Assembly (NCBI GenBank): GCA_948957135.1
Contig: CARDBT010000001.1
Coordinates: 1-64,000 of the forward strand
DNA: 64,000 nt
Direction of reading: 5' to 3'
Source of the DNA: COE1 sp910588595
GTDB lineage: Bacteria; Bacillota; Clostridia; Lachnospirales; Lachnospiraceae
The notes under the pieces are model-generated. The model had not been told where the DNA came from. It saw only the letters and a program-made list of their open reading frames with translations, and did no database searches. How positions within the stretch are numbered: the stretch's first letter is position 1; each line of letters begins with the position of its first letter. A program made the position numbers and the translations under genes. This document shows positions 24,109-32,434 of the stretch, piece by piece.

Positions 24109-25884
24109 TCATATATTCTGCTTATTGCTCAGATACCGTATACACACTCCGTTTGTGTGGAGCACATCACCCTCGAGCCGTCTTGAGAACATGATCTTGC
24201 TGTCCTCGTCCTTGATCACCTCGATATCTTCCTCGCTGCTGTTCACGATCACCTCGAGTGTCTCGCCCCACCCCATCTTCTGAAACTGGATCACCCTGGG
24301 ATTCGCATAATCAGCCGGAAAATGGAAATTGCGCTCCCGCATCAGCGGTTCTTCTTTTCTGAGTTTGACAAGCTGCTTTGTCACGGAGATCTGTTCATTG
24401 TATTTGCCCTGCTCGATGTCTGCCCACGGCATACAGCGTCGGCAGTCCGGATCGTAACCTCCCTCCATGCCGATCTCCGTTCCATAATAGATACATGTAC
24501 TGCCCGGCATCGTAAACAGCAATGCAAACAGACAGTTATATTCGTCAAGACCACTTGTCACATTTCTGAGGCGGATCGTGTCATGCGAGTCCAGCATATT
24601 GAACAGCACATCATTTGTCTGCTGCATATAGTTCGTATAGCAGCGGTTGATCATGAACTCAAAATCTTCCCCTGTGAGGCTCTTATCCAGGAAAAAGTCC
24701 TTCATGCTGCCTGCGAGCGGATAGTTCATAACGGAATCGTACTCATCTCCCCTGAGCCATGGAATCGCATCGTGCCAGATCTCTCCGAGAAGATAGATAT
24801 CCGGTTTGATCGATTTCAATGCTTTCCTGAGCTCCTTGCAAAATACATGGGACACCTCATTTGCCACATCCATGCGTATACCATCCACATCGTACTTCTT
24901 TACCCAGCCGCATGCAACCCCGATCAGATATTCGCGAACCACCGGATTGTTTGTATTGAGTTTTGGCATATCATCAAAAAAGGCAAATGTATATAATTGA
25001 CCTCTCTTTGCCGCGTCCCACTGATTGGACAGCGGCCATTCGTTGATCATAAACCAGTCATAATACTTGGAGTCACGCCCGTTCTCCAGCACATCCTGCC
25101 ATGGCTTAAAGAAGTAACCGCAGTGGTTGAATACCGCATCGAGCATCACACGGATCCCGCGCGCGTGCGCCTGTTCCACGAAGTTTTTCATGATCTCGTC
25201 GTCACCGAAATTGTGATCGATCTTTTCGTAATCTGTCGTGTCGTATTTGTGGTTGGATGGCGATTCATTGATCGGTGTTGTATAGATGCCTGTGATCCCC
25301 AGATCCTTTAGGTAGTCAAGCTTGTCCGTCATGCCTTTGAGATCACCGCCATAAAAGTCGTGATGCCCGACACCCCCCTCATATTTCCATTGCTTTGTAT
25401 GCTCGGGATCCAGAGATGCGTCACCGTTGCAGAAGCGCTCCGGAAATATCTGATACCATACCGTCTCGTTCACCCACTCCGGCACTTTGTTGACATCGAT
25501 GGGATTCAGCCACGGCATGGTAAAACACTGTCTGCTCCGACCTTTGATCTGCATCTGTTCCTCGCTGACAAACCCGTCCTCGAAATAGTACCAGCGCTCT
25601 GCCTCTGTCACCAGTTCAAAGTAATATTTCAATCTTTTATATGCGGGTTTGATCGTTGTCGTCCACCAAAGCTGGTATTTCAGACGCTTCTTAAATGGAA
25701 TATTCGCCTTTTCGCCGGTCCATTCCTCACCGCCGCCCAAAATCCCGTTCGCAAACGGATCTCCATAAACAATATTTACTTCCTTGACATCATATCCGGT
25801 TTTAAGATTGATGATCAGCTGATTTTCGTCGAGCATGTAGCAATAATTATCGACTGTTCTGTGATAAACTGACGCAAACTCCAT
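24109..25884 (-). CDS. GH13 alpha-glucan hydrolase (cyclomaltodextrinase/neopullulanase type)
   Basis: A cytoplasmic enzyme (no signal peptide) that should degrade maltodextrins, cyclodextrins or pullulan fragments. An N-terminal CBM34-like domain (VYHRTVDNYCYML to about residue 120) precedes the barrel. All four catalytic regions are intact: MLDAVFNHCG, DGIRMDVANEV (nucleophile Asp), LLGEIWHD (acid/base Glu) and LDSHDTIRL (transition-state Asp). I place the start at MEFASVYH, seven bases after AAAGGAAAG; an upstream ATG adding seven residues lacks a ribosome site. It is a useful contrast to the GlgX-like protein at 18368-20359, which has lost these motifs. Confidence 0.92.
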   Translation of the reverse strand: MEFASVYHRTVDNYCYMLDENQLIINLKTGYDVKEVNIVYGDPFANGILGGGEEWTGEKANIPFKKRLKYQLWWTTTIKPAYKRLKYYFELVTEAERWYYFEDGFVSEEQMQIKGRSRQCFTMPWLNPIDVNKVPEWVNETVWYQIFPERFCNGDASLDPEHTKQWKYEGGVGHHDFYGGDLKGMTDKLDYLKDLGITGIYTTPINESPSNHKYDTTDYEKIDHNFGDDEIMKNFVEQAHARGIRVMLDAVFNHCGYFFKPWQDVLENGRDSKYYDWFMINEWPLSNQWDAAKRGQLYTFAFFDDMPKLNTNNPVVREYLIGVACGWVKKYDVDGIRMDVANEVSHVFCKELRKALKSIKPDIYLLGEIWHDAIPWLRGDEYDSVMNYPLAGSMKDFFLDKSLTGEDFEFMINRCYTNYMQQTNDVLFNMLDSHDTIRLRNVTSGLDEYNCLFALLFTMPGSTCIYYGTEIGMEGGYDPDCRRCMPWADIEQGKYNEQISVTKQLVKLRKEEPLMRERNFHFPADYANPRVIQFQKMGWGETLEVIVNSSEEDIEVIKDEDSKIMFSRRLEGDVLHTNGVCIRYLSNKQNI

Positions 25885-25985
25885 ACTTGTATCTTTCCTT
25901 TCCATTTACTATGAACTCTGTTCGATCCGTTCTTTAGATCTTCTGTCCGCTTTCAAGAATGTCTGTCAAACACTTAGATATGCTG

Positions 25986-27020
25986 CTATCCGGTCACACT
26001 GACCCTGCCCGCCAGCACATTTTCATAATCCTCCAGATTCTTCTCCAAAAGCTTTGGCGTGTCAAGTCCGTACGGGCACTTAGAAGCGCACTGTCCACAG
26101 TGGAGGCAGTCCTTTATTTTCGCCATCTGCGCCTGCCACTCTTCCCCCAGCCAGTTCGCCGACGGCGACCGCCGCAAAAGCTGTGAGATCCGCGCACAGT
26201 TATTGATCTGGATTCCTTTCGGGCACGGCATACAGTAGCCGCAGCCACGGCAGAAATCCCCTGCAAGTTCTCTCAGATCCCTCTCATATACTGCCTTCAT
26301 CTCCTCGTCCATCTCAGGCATCTGCTTCTGGTAGGACAGAAATTCCGCCAGCTCAGATTCCCGCTGCACTCCCCACAGCGGCAGCACTGACTCATGCTGA
26401 CAGGCAAACCAATAACAGAGCTTAGAATTCGTGAGCAGCCCGCCCGCAAGCCCTTTCATGCCGAGAAAGCCCATTCCCGCCTCCTCACACTTCCTCACAA
26501 GCGCGATCTCCTTGTCAGTGGAGATATACGCAAATGGAAACTGCAGTGTTTCATACAATTCGCTCTCGACTGCCTCCTCTGCCACGTTCAGCAGATGGGC
26601 AGTTATCCCGATATGCTTGATCTTTCCTTCCTCTTTTGCTTTGACCACCGCGTCATAGACACCGTCCTCATCGCCCGGACGAAAACATTTCGGTGCACAG
26701 TGAAGCTGGTAGATATCTATGTAATCCGTTTTCAGCAGACTGAGCGAGGTCTCCAGATCTTCTAGAACCTTCTCCCCAGTCTTTGCAGCAGTCTTTGTCG
26801 CAATATAATACCTGTCCCTGTCGACACCTTCCAGTGCGATGCCCAGCTTTTTCTCACTGTCACTGTACGCTCTTGCCGTGTCAAAGAAATTCACACCGCC
26901 GTCAAGTGCCATATGGATCAGTTTTACTGCGCTCTCCTCATCGATCCTCTGGATCGGAAGCGCCCCAAACCCATTCTTGTTTGCAACGATCCCCGTATTT
27001 CCGAGTCTTACAGTCACCAT
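25986..27020 (-). CDS. Aldo/keto reductase with C-terminal ferredoxin-like domain
   Basis: The N-terminal barrel is an aldo/keto reductase: catalytic Asp (NFFDTARAYSDSEKKLG), Lys (YYIATKT) and His (IYQLHCAPKC). The C-terminus carries a 4Fe-4S dicluster pattern, CRGCGYCMPCPKGI and CLHCGQCASKCPYG. Fusions of this kind are frequent in Clostridia and suggest electron exchange with ferredoxin, but the substrate is not known. RBS GGAGGAG precedes the ATG. The neighbouring TetR gene is upstream with a terminator between, so they are probably separate transcripts. Confidence 0.93.
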   Translation of the reverse strand: MVTVRLGNTGIVANKNGFGALPIQRIDEESAVKLIHMALDGGVNFFDTARAYSDSEKKLGIALEGVDRDRYYIATKTAAKTGEKVLEDLETSLSLLKTDYIDIYQLHCAPKCFRPGDEDGVYDAVVKAKEEGKIKHIGITAHLLNVAEEAVESELYETLQFPFAYISTDKEIALVRKCEEAGMGFLGMKGLAGGLLTNSKLCYWFACQHESVLPLWGVQRESELAEFLSYQKQMPEMDEEMKAVYERDLRELAGDFCRGCGYCMPCPKGIQINNCARISQLLRRSPSANWLGEEWQAQMAKIKDCLHCGQCASKCPYGLDTPKLLEKNLEDYENVLAGRVSVTG

Positions 27021-27182
27021 GGTCCTCTCCTCCTTCTCGACCCTATATTTCCTTGCTTCTCCCTGCAGAAAACCGGCTTGTCTGTCTCTCTGCCGCGCTT
27101 CACCCTCTTCCGCCTATATTTTGCCGGTGTCATCCGCTTCACTCAGGATAAGCTCCATTTCTTGTCACACGCAACGCCTACG

Positions 27183-27219
27183 AAAAAAGACAGCCTATAT
27201 CCGCTAAGCTATCTTTTTT
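27183..27219 (-). terminator. Terminator of the TetR-family gene
   Basis: A 12-bp stem, AAAAAAGATAGC paired with GGCTGTCTTTTTT including one G-T pair, has a run of T on its far arm, seven bases after the TetR stop codon. Confidence 0.85.
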
Positions 27220-27225
27220 CGATCT

Positions 27226-27810
27226 TTATGGCCTCATGTAGGTTAACACTGCTTCAACGCCATACAGCATGGTACTCAGTCCATCCTGATATTTGTAATT
27301 CGTATTCGCCGCCAACATACTGCCGATCCCTGTCGTGATGAGCCAGATATTCCCTGCAGCCTTGCCGCTGTCCGTCTCTGAACTTACATCACCTTTCGTT
27401 TTCCCATCTTCGATCAGATCCGCCAATGCCTGAAGGAACTCATTCTGCACACCTTTATCCGTCACTCTATAGAGTGCAGCATAGTGCTGAAAATAGGCAT
27501 TTTTGTCATATATGTATGCAAATGCAGCCTTGAGTAGCGCTATGAAGTTGTCATAAAAGGCAGCATGTGGATTCACGGCAGTTCTCGCTTTTGCCACAAG
27601 CTCCTCATTGCACCGCTGTGCCACGATCATATTGATCTCGTCAATGTCGCGAAACCTGTTGTAGATCACTCTCCGGTCGCAGCACAGCTCCCGGCAGAGC
27701 CTGGTGACAGTCAGCGAATCCGCCCCTTCCCGGCAGCCAATATTCACTGCTAGATCAACAATCCGTTTGCTAGTTTCATCTTCAATCCGTTTTCCTTTCG
27801 AGAACGCCAT
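27226..27810 (-). CDS. TetR-family transcriptional regulator
   Basis: The N-terminal helix-turn-helix (ADSLTVTRLCRELCCDRRVIYNRFRD) and the following ligand-binding helices are those of TetR regulators, about 195 residues. Translation most likely starts at MAFSKGKR, six bases after GGGGTG; an in-frame start 24 bases upstream lacks a ribosome site. The ligand is unknown. A gapped inverted repeat overlapping the promoter at 27883-27921 suggests that it represses its own gene. It may also regulate the aldo/keto reductase gene. Confidence 0.87.
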   Translation of the reverse strand: MAFSKGKRIEDETSKRIVDLAVNIGCREGADSLTVTRLCRELCCDRRVIYNRFRDIDEINMIVAQRCNEELVAKARTAVNPHAAFYDNFIALLKAAFAYIYDKNAYFQHYAALYRVTDKGVQNEFLQALADLIEDGKTKGDVSSETDSGKAAGNIWLITTGIGSMLAANTNYKYQDGLSTMLYGVEAVLTYMRP

Positions 27811-27882
27811 ATTCATCACCCCATTCATACTCATAGCATTTCAGCTTTGACCAAAGTTAATTGATGAGTTATTTTATAGTTC

Positions 27883-27921
27883 CTTGCATTTATCTTATCA
27901 GTTTTAACGAAAGATAGCAAG
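27883..27921 (-). promoter_or_regulatory. TetR-gene promoter overlapped by an inverted repeat
   Basis: On the minus strand TTGCTA (27920-27915) and TAAGAT (27897-27892) are separated by 17 bases. The gapped inverted repeat CTTGC-ATT-TATCTT / AAGATA-GCAAG spans both elements, as an autoregulatory operator would. A second dyad, CTTTG-AC-CAAAG, lies about 30 bases further downstream. Confidence 0.5.
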
Positions 27922-27942
27922 AAATCCGCATAAAATTTTGTC

Positions 27943-27984
27943 AAAAATATGGCTTTGGAAAATAGAGATCCATCTCCCAAAGCC
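27943..27984 (-). terminator. Terminator of the MarR-ABC operon
   Basis: On the minus strand the stem GGCTTTGG / CCAAAGCC, with an inner GAGAT/ATCTC stem, is followed by ATATTTTTG. It is 19 bases after the stop codon of the first ABC gene. Confidence 0.75.
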
Positions 27985-28003
27985 TTTTCTGACAAATAAA
28001 ATA

Positions 28004-29908
28004 TTAGTTCGCCGCGATCGCATTTCCTGTGTAAAGCTGATAGTATTTCCCCTGCGCCTCGATCAGCTCATCGTGCGTGCCGCGCTCGATGATCCTGCCC
28101 TGCTCGAGTACCATGATGCAGTCGCTGTTCTTGACTGTTGACAGCCTGTGGGCGATCACAAATGTCGTCCTGCCCTTCATCAGCTTATCCATGCCGTCCT
28201 GCACGATCTTCTCGGTGCGCGTGTCGATCGAGCTCGTCGCCTCATCGAGGATCAGTGCGGGCGGGTCGGCGATCGCCGCCCTCGCTATGGCGAGCAGCTG
28301 GCGCTGCCCCTGGCTCAGGTTCGCCCCGTCACCCGTCAGCAGCGTATTGTAGCCGTCCGGCAGCTTTTCGATAAATTCATGCGCATTGGCAAGCTTTGCC
28401 GCTGCGATGACCTCCGCATCCGTGGCGTCAAGTTTTCCGTACCGGATGTTCTCCATCACCGTGGCTGTAAACAAATGTGTATCCTGCAGCACGATGCCGA
28501 GCGAACGGCGCAGATCGGCTTTCTTGATCTTGTTGACATTGATGTTGTCATATCGTATCTTTCCGTCCTGGATATCGTAAAAACGGTTGATCAGATTGGT
28601 GATCGTCGTCTTGCCCGCGCCTGTGGAGCCGACGAACGCGATCTTCTGCCCCGGCTCCGCAAACAGCTTGACATTGTGGAGCACGATCTTCTCGTCCGTA
28701 TATCCAAAATCCACGTCATCGAACACGACACTGCCCTCAAGCCGCTGGTACGTCGTCGTGTCGCTGTCCTTGTGGTAATGCTTCCACGCCCACATCCCGG
28801 TGTGCTTCTGCGTCTCCGTCAGCTGTCCGTTGATCTCCTCCGCGTTGACGAGCGACACATATCCGTCGTCCGTCTCCGGCTCCTCGTCGAGCATCTTAAA
28901 GATACGATCCGCCCCGGCAAGCGCCATGATAACGGAATTGAACTGCTGGCTCACCTGGTTGATCGGCATGTTAAAACTCTTGTTGAAACTCAGGAAACTC
29001 GCAAGACCGCCCAGTGTGAGCCCGCCGATGTTTCCAAGCGCCAGTATACCGCCCACGATGGCGCACACGACATAACTCAGGTTTCCAAGCTGTGCATTGA
29101 TCGGTCCGAGCATGTTGCCGAACTGGTTCGCATTGTATGCGCTCTCAAACAGTTCCTCATTCAGCGCATTGAAGCGCTCCATGCTCTCCTCCTCGTGGCA
29201 GAACACTTTGACAACTTTCTGCCCCTCCATCATCTCCTCGACGAATCCGTTCACTGCGCCGATAGATTTCTGCTGTGACACGAAATATCTTCCCGAAAGC
29301 CCGGTTGCCTTCTTCGTGACGAAAAGCATGATGGCGACCATGATCAGGGTCGTGACCGTCAGCGGCACGCTCAAAATGATCATGCTGACAAGAACACTGA
29401 CGATCGTGATCGCACTGTTCAAGAACTGCGGCATACTCTGGCTGATCATCTGCCTCAGCGTGTCGATGTCATTTGTGTATCTCGACATGATATCACCGTG
29501 CGGGTGCGTGTCAAAATACTTGATCGGCAGTGCCTCCATCTTGTTGAACATATCGTTCCTGATATTGCGCATCGTACCCTGGCTGACATTGATCATGATC
29601 CTGTTGTACAGATAGGAAGCCAGCACGCCCACGGCATAGAAACATGCCACCCGGAAGATCGCCCGCGCCAGCCCCGAGAAATCCGGATCCGGTGTTCCCA
29701 GCAGCGGCATGATATACTCGTCGATCAGCGTCTGTGTAAACAAAGTTCCCTGTATGTTTGCCAACACCCCCGCAAATATGCATACGACAACGATGATCAC
29801 ATGTGGCGCATAGTTTTTGAGCACATACCCCATAAGGCGCTTAAAGAGCTTACCCGGATTTTCAATCTTTGGTTTTGGTCCTCTCATATGATGTCCTGGT
29901 CCCGGCAT
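28004..29908 (-). CDS. ABC exporter half, catalytically complete ATPase (heterodimer subunit)
   Basis: Six membrane helices in the first 330 residues are fused to an ATPase domain. Walker A is GSTGAGKTT, the signature LSQGQRQLL, and Walker B ILDEATSSID with the catalytic Glu; the H-loop is FVIAHRLS. It is a multidrug or peptide exporter half of the LmrA/BmrCD kind. Its start touches the stop of the partner gene (29908). The partner has the complementary defects listed below, so the pair should be an asymmetric heterodimer. The substrate is unknown; the MarR regulator upstream points to a toxic small molecule. Confidence 0.92.
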   Translation of the reverse strand: MPGPGHHMRGPKPKIENPGKLFKRLMGYVLKNYAPHVIIVVVCIFAGVLANIQGTLFTQTLIDEYIMPLLGTPDPDFSGLARAIFRVACFYAVGVLASYLYNRIMINVSQGTMRNIRNDMFNKMEALPIKYFDTHPHGDIMSRYTNDIDTLRQMISQSMPQFLNSAITIVSVLVSMIILSVPLTVTTLIMVAIMLFVTKKATGLSGRYFVSQQKSIGAVNGFVEEMMEGQKVVKVFCHEEESMERFNALNEELFESAYNANQFGNMLGPINAQLGNLSYVVCAIVGGILALGNIGGLTLGGLASFLSFNKSFNMPINQVSQQFNSVIMALAGADRIFKMLDEEPETDDGYVSLVNAEEINGQLTETQKHTGMWAWKHYHKDSDTTTYQRLEGSVVFDDVDFGYTDEKIVLHNVKLFAEPGQKIAFVGSTGAGKTTITNLINRFYDIQDGKIRYDNINVNKIKKADLRRSLGIVLQDTHLFTATVMENIRYGKLDATDAEVIAAAKLANAHEFIEKLPDGYNTLLTGDGANLSQGQRQLLAIARAAIADPPALILDEATSSIDTRTEKIVQDGMDKLMKGRTTFVIAHRLSTVKNSDCIMVLEQGRIIERGTHDELIEAQGKYYQLYTGNAIAAN

Positions 29909-31656
29909 CAGTCGTCACCTCCATTCTGGTCAAAGTCCGCATTTCCACCTGTCTGGGATTCGTAAACCTCACGGTAGATCGGACTGGTCTCCAACAACGC
30001 ATCGTGTGTGCCAAACGCAGTCACCATCCCATTGTCCATGACGATGATGCGGTCCGCATTCTGCACGCTGCTCACCCTCTGTGCGATGATCAGTTTGGTC
30101 GTGTCCGGTATCTCCTCCGCAAACGCTTTTCTGATCCTGGCATCTGTGGCGGTGTCCACCGCACTGGTACTGTCGTCAAGGATCAGGATCCTCGGCTTTT
30201 TGAGCAGCGCCCTTGCGATGCAGAGTCTCTGTTTCTGTCCGCCAGAAACATTTGTTCCACCCTGTTCGATGAACGTATTGTATTTGTCAGGCATTTTCTG
30301 TATGAACTCATCCGCGCAGGCAAGCTGGCACGCCCTGATGCACTGCTCCTCTGTTGCCTGCTTGTCGCCCCAGCGGAGGTTCTCCAGTATCGTACCGCTG
30401 AAAAGGACATTTTTCTGCAGCACGACCGCAACCTGGTTGCGCAGCGACTCCATATCATATTTGCGCACGTCGATCCCGCCTACCAGAAGCTCGCCGGATG
30501 TGACATCATACAGACGGCTGATCAGGTTGACAAGACTGGATTTCGCACTGCCTGTGCCGCCGATGATGCCGATCGTCTCACCCGAATGAATGTCCAGGCT
30601 GATGTCGTTCAGGACTGGTTTGCTGTCCTTATTGTAGGCAAAGGACACATTCCTGAACAGGATGCTCCCGTCCTTCACCTCTGTGACCGGATCCTCCGGA
30701 TTCCTGAGATCTGTCTGTTCTGTCAGTACCTCCGAGATACGCTTTGCGCTCGCATAGCTCATCGACAGCATGACGAAGATCATCGATACCATCATGAGGC
30801 TCATCAGGATATTCATGCAGTATGCCAGCAGGCTCATCATCTCACCTGTCGTGAGTCCCCCCGCAACGATCGTCTTTGCCCCGAACCATGAGATCAGCAG
30901 GATGCATCCGTACACTGTCACCATCATCAGGGGCATATTGATGACGACCAGCTTCTCCGCCTTTAAGAACATATTGTAGATGTTCTGGTTTGCCTTCGCA
31001 AACTTATCCCTCTCATAATCCTCACGCACGTATGCCTTTACGACTCGGATCGCAGACACATTTTCCTGGACACTCGCGTTCAGATCACCATACTTCTCAA
31101 ACACCTGACGAAAATACTTGTTTGCCTTTGGAATGATAAAGGCGAGACAGACTGCGAGGAACAGTACTGCCACCAGATAAATACTGGCAAGCCGCGCATT
31201 GATGGAAAATGCCATGACCATGGCTATGATCATGGACGCCGGTGCGCGCATCGCCATGCGCAGTATCATCTGATATGCATTCTGTATGTTGGTCACGTCC
31301 GTCGTCAGCCTCGTGATCAGGCTTGATGTAGAGTACTTGTCAATATTTGAGAACGAGTATGTCTGGATGTTCTCAAACATTGCCTTTCTGAGGTTCCTCG
31401 CAAAGCCCGTCGATGCCCTGGCACCGTACTTTGCCCCCATGAGACCTGCCCACAAGCCGATCAGCGCCATCACGATCATCAGACCGCCGATTTTATAAAT
31501 ATGGTTCAGGTTTCCTGCATTCACTCCGTCATCGATGATCGATGCCATCAGCAGCGGGATGATCATTTCCATGATAACCTCCAGGATCATGAAAACAGGC
31601 GTAAGTATGGAATCTTTTTTAAATTCCCTGATTTGTGCGCCCAATACCTTCAGCAT
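29908..31656 (-). CDS. ABC exporter half with degenerate ATP site (heterodimer subunit)
   Basis: An exporter half-transporter of 582 residues: transmembrane domain (residues 1-320) and ATPase domain. Walker A is GGTGSAKSS, the signature VSGGQKQRL. The catalytic Glu of Walker B is replaced in LILDDSTSAVD (Asp), and the H-loop His is replaced by Gln in LIIAQRVSS. These are the usual signs of the non-hydrolysing site of a heterodimeric exporter. It begins the ABC pair and lies 64 bases after the marR gene. Confidence 0.92.
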   Translation of the reverse strand: MLKVLGAQIREFKKDSILTPVFMILEVIMEMIIPLLMASIIDDGVNAGNLNHIYKIGGLMIVMALIGLWAGLMGAKYGARASTGFARNLRKAMFENIQTYSFSNIDKYSTSSLITRLTTDVTNIQNAYQMILRMAMRAPASMIIAMVMAFSINARLASIYLVAVLFLAVCLAFIIPKANKYFRQVFEKYGDLNASVQENVSAIRVVKAYVREDYERDKFAKANQNIYNMFLKAEKLVVINMPLMMVTVYGCILLISWFGAKTIVAGGLTTGEMMSLLAYCMNILMSLMMVSMIFVMLSMSYASAKRISEVLTEQTDLRNPEDPVTEVKDGSILFRNVSFAYNKDSKPVLNDISLDIHSGETIGIIGGTGSAKSSLVNLISRLYDVTSGELLVGGIDVRKYDMESLRNQVAVVLQKNVLFSGTILENLRWGDKQATEEQCIRACQLACADEFIQKMPDKYNTFIEQGGTNVSGGQKQRLCIARALLKKPRILILDDSTSAVDTATDARIRKAFAEEIPDTTKLIIAQRVSSVQNADRIIVMDNGMVTAFGTHDALLETSPIYREVYESQTGGNADFDQNGGDD

Positions 31657-31720
31657 AAATAAACCTCCATTCTCATGTTATTATTATCTGTCTATCAATA
31701 AAAGCCCTGGATCTATCCGG

Positions 31721-32188
31721 CTATTGATTTATGTTGGACAGGATCTTTCGGGCGACCCTGCAGAAGACTTCGCGCTCGTCTTCCCCGATCCCCTCGACCA
31801 CATTCTTCTCCATGCGCTCGATCATCATCTTTGTCCTGGCCGCAGTCTCCCTGCCCTGCTCTGTCAAAAAGATCCGCTTGAGCCTGGCATCGCCTTCCAC
31901 TGCCTCCCGCCTGATATACCCCTTTTTTTCCATGAGCTGCAATATCGTTGTCACGGTAGATCTCTTGATGCCGAAATCCGACTCGATCGTTTTCTGATAG
32001 ACCGCTTTGTCCTGATTGTGATAAAGATATCCCATGATCCAGCCATGCATGAGTGTCACTTCATCAAGCCCTGCCGCTGTCCCACAGGTTATAAAATTCT
32101 TTTTGAACGCACTGTTCAGCTCCCGGATCAGTTTCACGATCTCGTTCGGTTCCGGTACATTACCGCGACAGCTGTTGTCCTCGTCCAT
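31721..32188 (-). CDS. MarR-family transcriptional regulator
   Basis: A winged-helix protein of 155 residues: VTLMHGWIMGYLYHN, then DFGIKRSTVTTILQLMEKKGYI as the recognition helix and EGDARLKRIFLTEQG as the wing. It should bind a palindrome near its own promoter and be released by a small ligand. A strong dyad at 32321-32343 lies just after the promoter. The gene is first in the operon with the two ABC exporter genes, the classic arrangement for ligand-induced drug efflux. Confidence 0.93.
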   Translation of the reverse strand: MDEDNSCRGNVPEPNEIVKLIRELNSAFKKNFITCGTAAGLDEVTLMHGWIMGYLYHNQDKAVYQKTIESDFGIKRSTVTTILQLMEKKGYIRREAVEGDARLKRIFLTEQGRETAARTKMMIERMEKNVVEGIGEDEREVFCRVARKILSNINQ

Positions 32189-32320
32189 ACCGCACGCACC
32201 TCTTTTCTTCTTTTTTCTTTTTTCTTCTTTTCATTTCTATATTACATCTATAATCATCTGTATCACAACCGCGTCCTGTTTTACCGCGCTATTGTGACCG
32301 CTGTTTTGGCAGCCCAGTTT

Positions 32321-32380
32321 GTTCGGCACCGAACTGTTCGTGCACTAACATAGTTTATGCCATAAAAATTGATAAGTCAA
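32321..32380 (-). promoter_or_regulatory. Promoter and MarR-type operator of the marR-ABC operon
   Basis: On the minus strand TTGACT (32380-32375) and TAAACT (32357-32352) are spaced by 17 bases. Downstream, GTTCGGTGCCGAAC (32334-32321) is a perfect dyad around two central bases. It overlaps a second imperfect dyad, GCACGAACAGTTCGGTGC (32343-32326). The operator covers the expected transcription start. Confidence 0.6.
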
Positions 32381-32434
32381 TACTATCTTTGCACTTCACA
32401 TTTTTTTCACATTCTGTTCGGTTCCCGCCTCCTG

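Noticed and set aside
28148..30891. Two long plus-strand frames (28148-29278 and 29869-30891)
   Set aside because: They mirror the ABC exporter genes and have no recognisable domains or ribosome sites.
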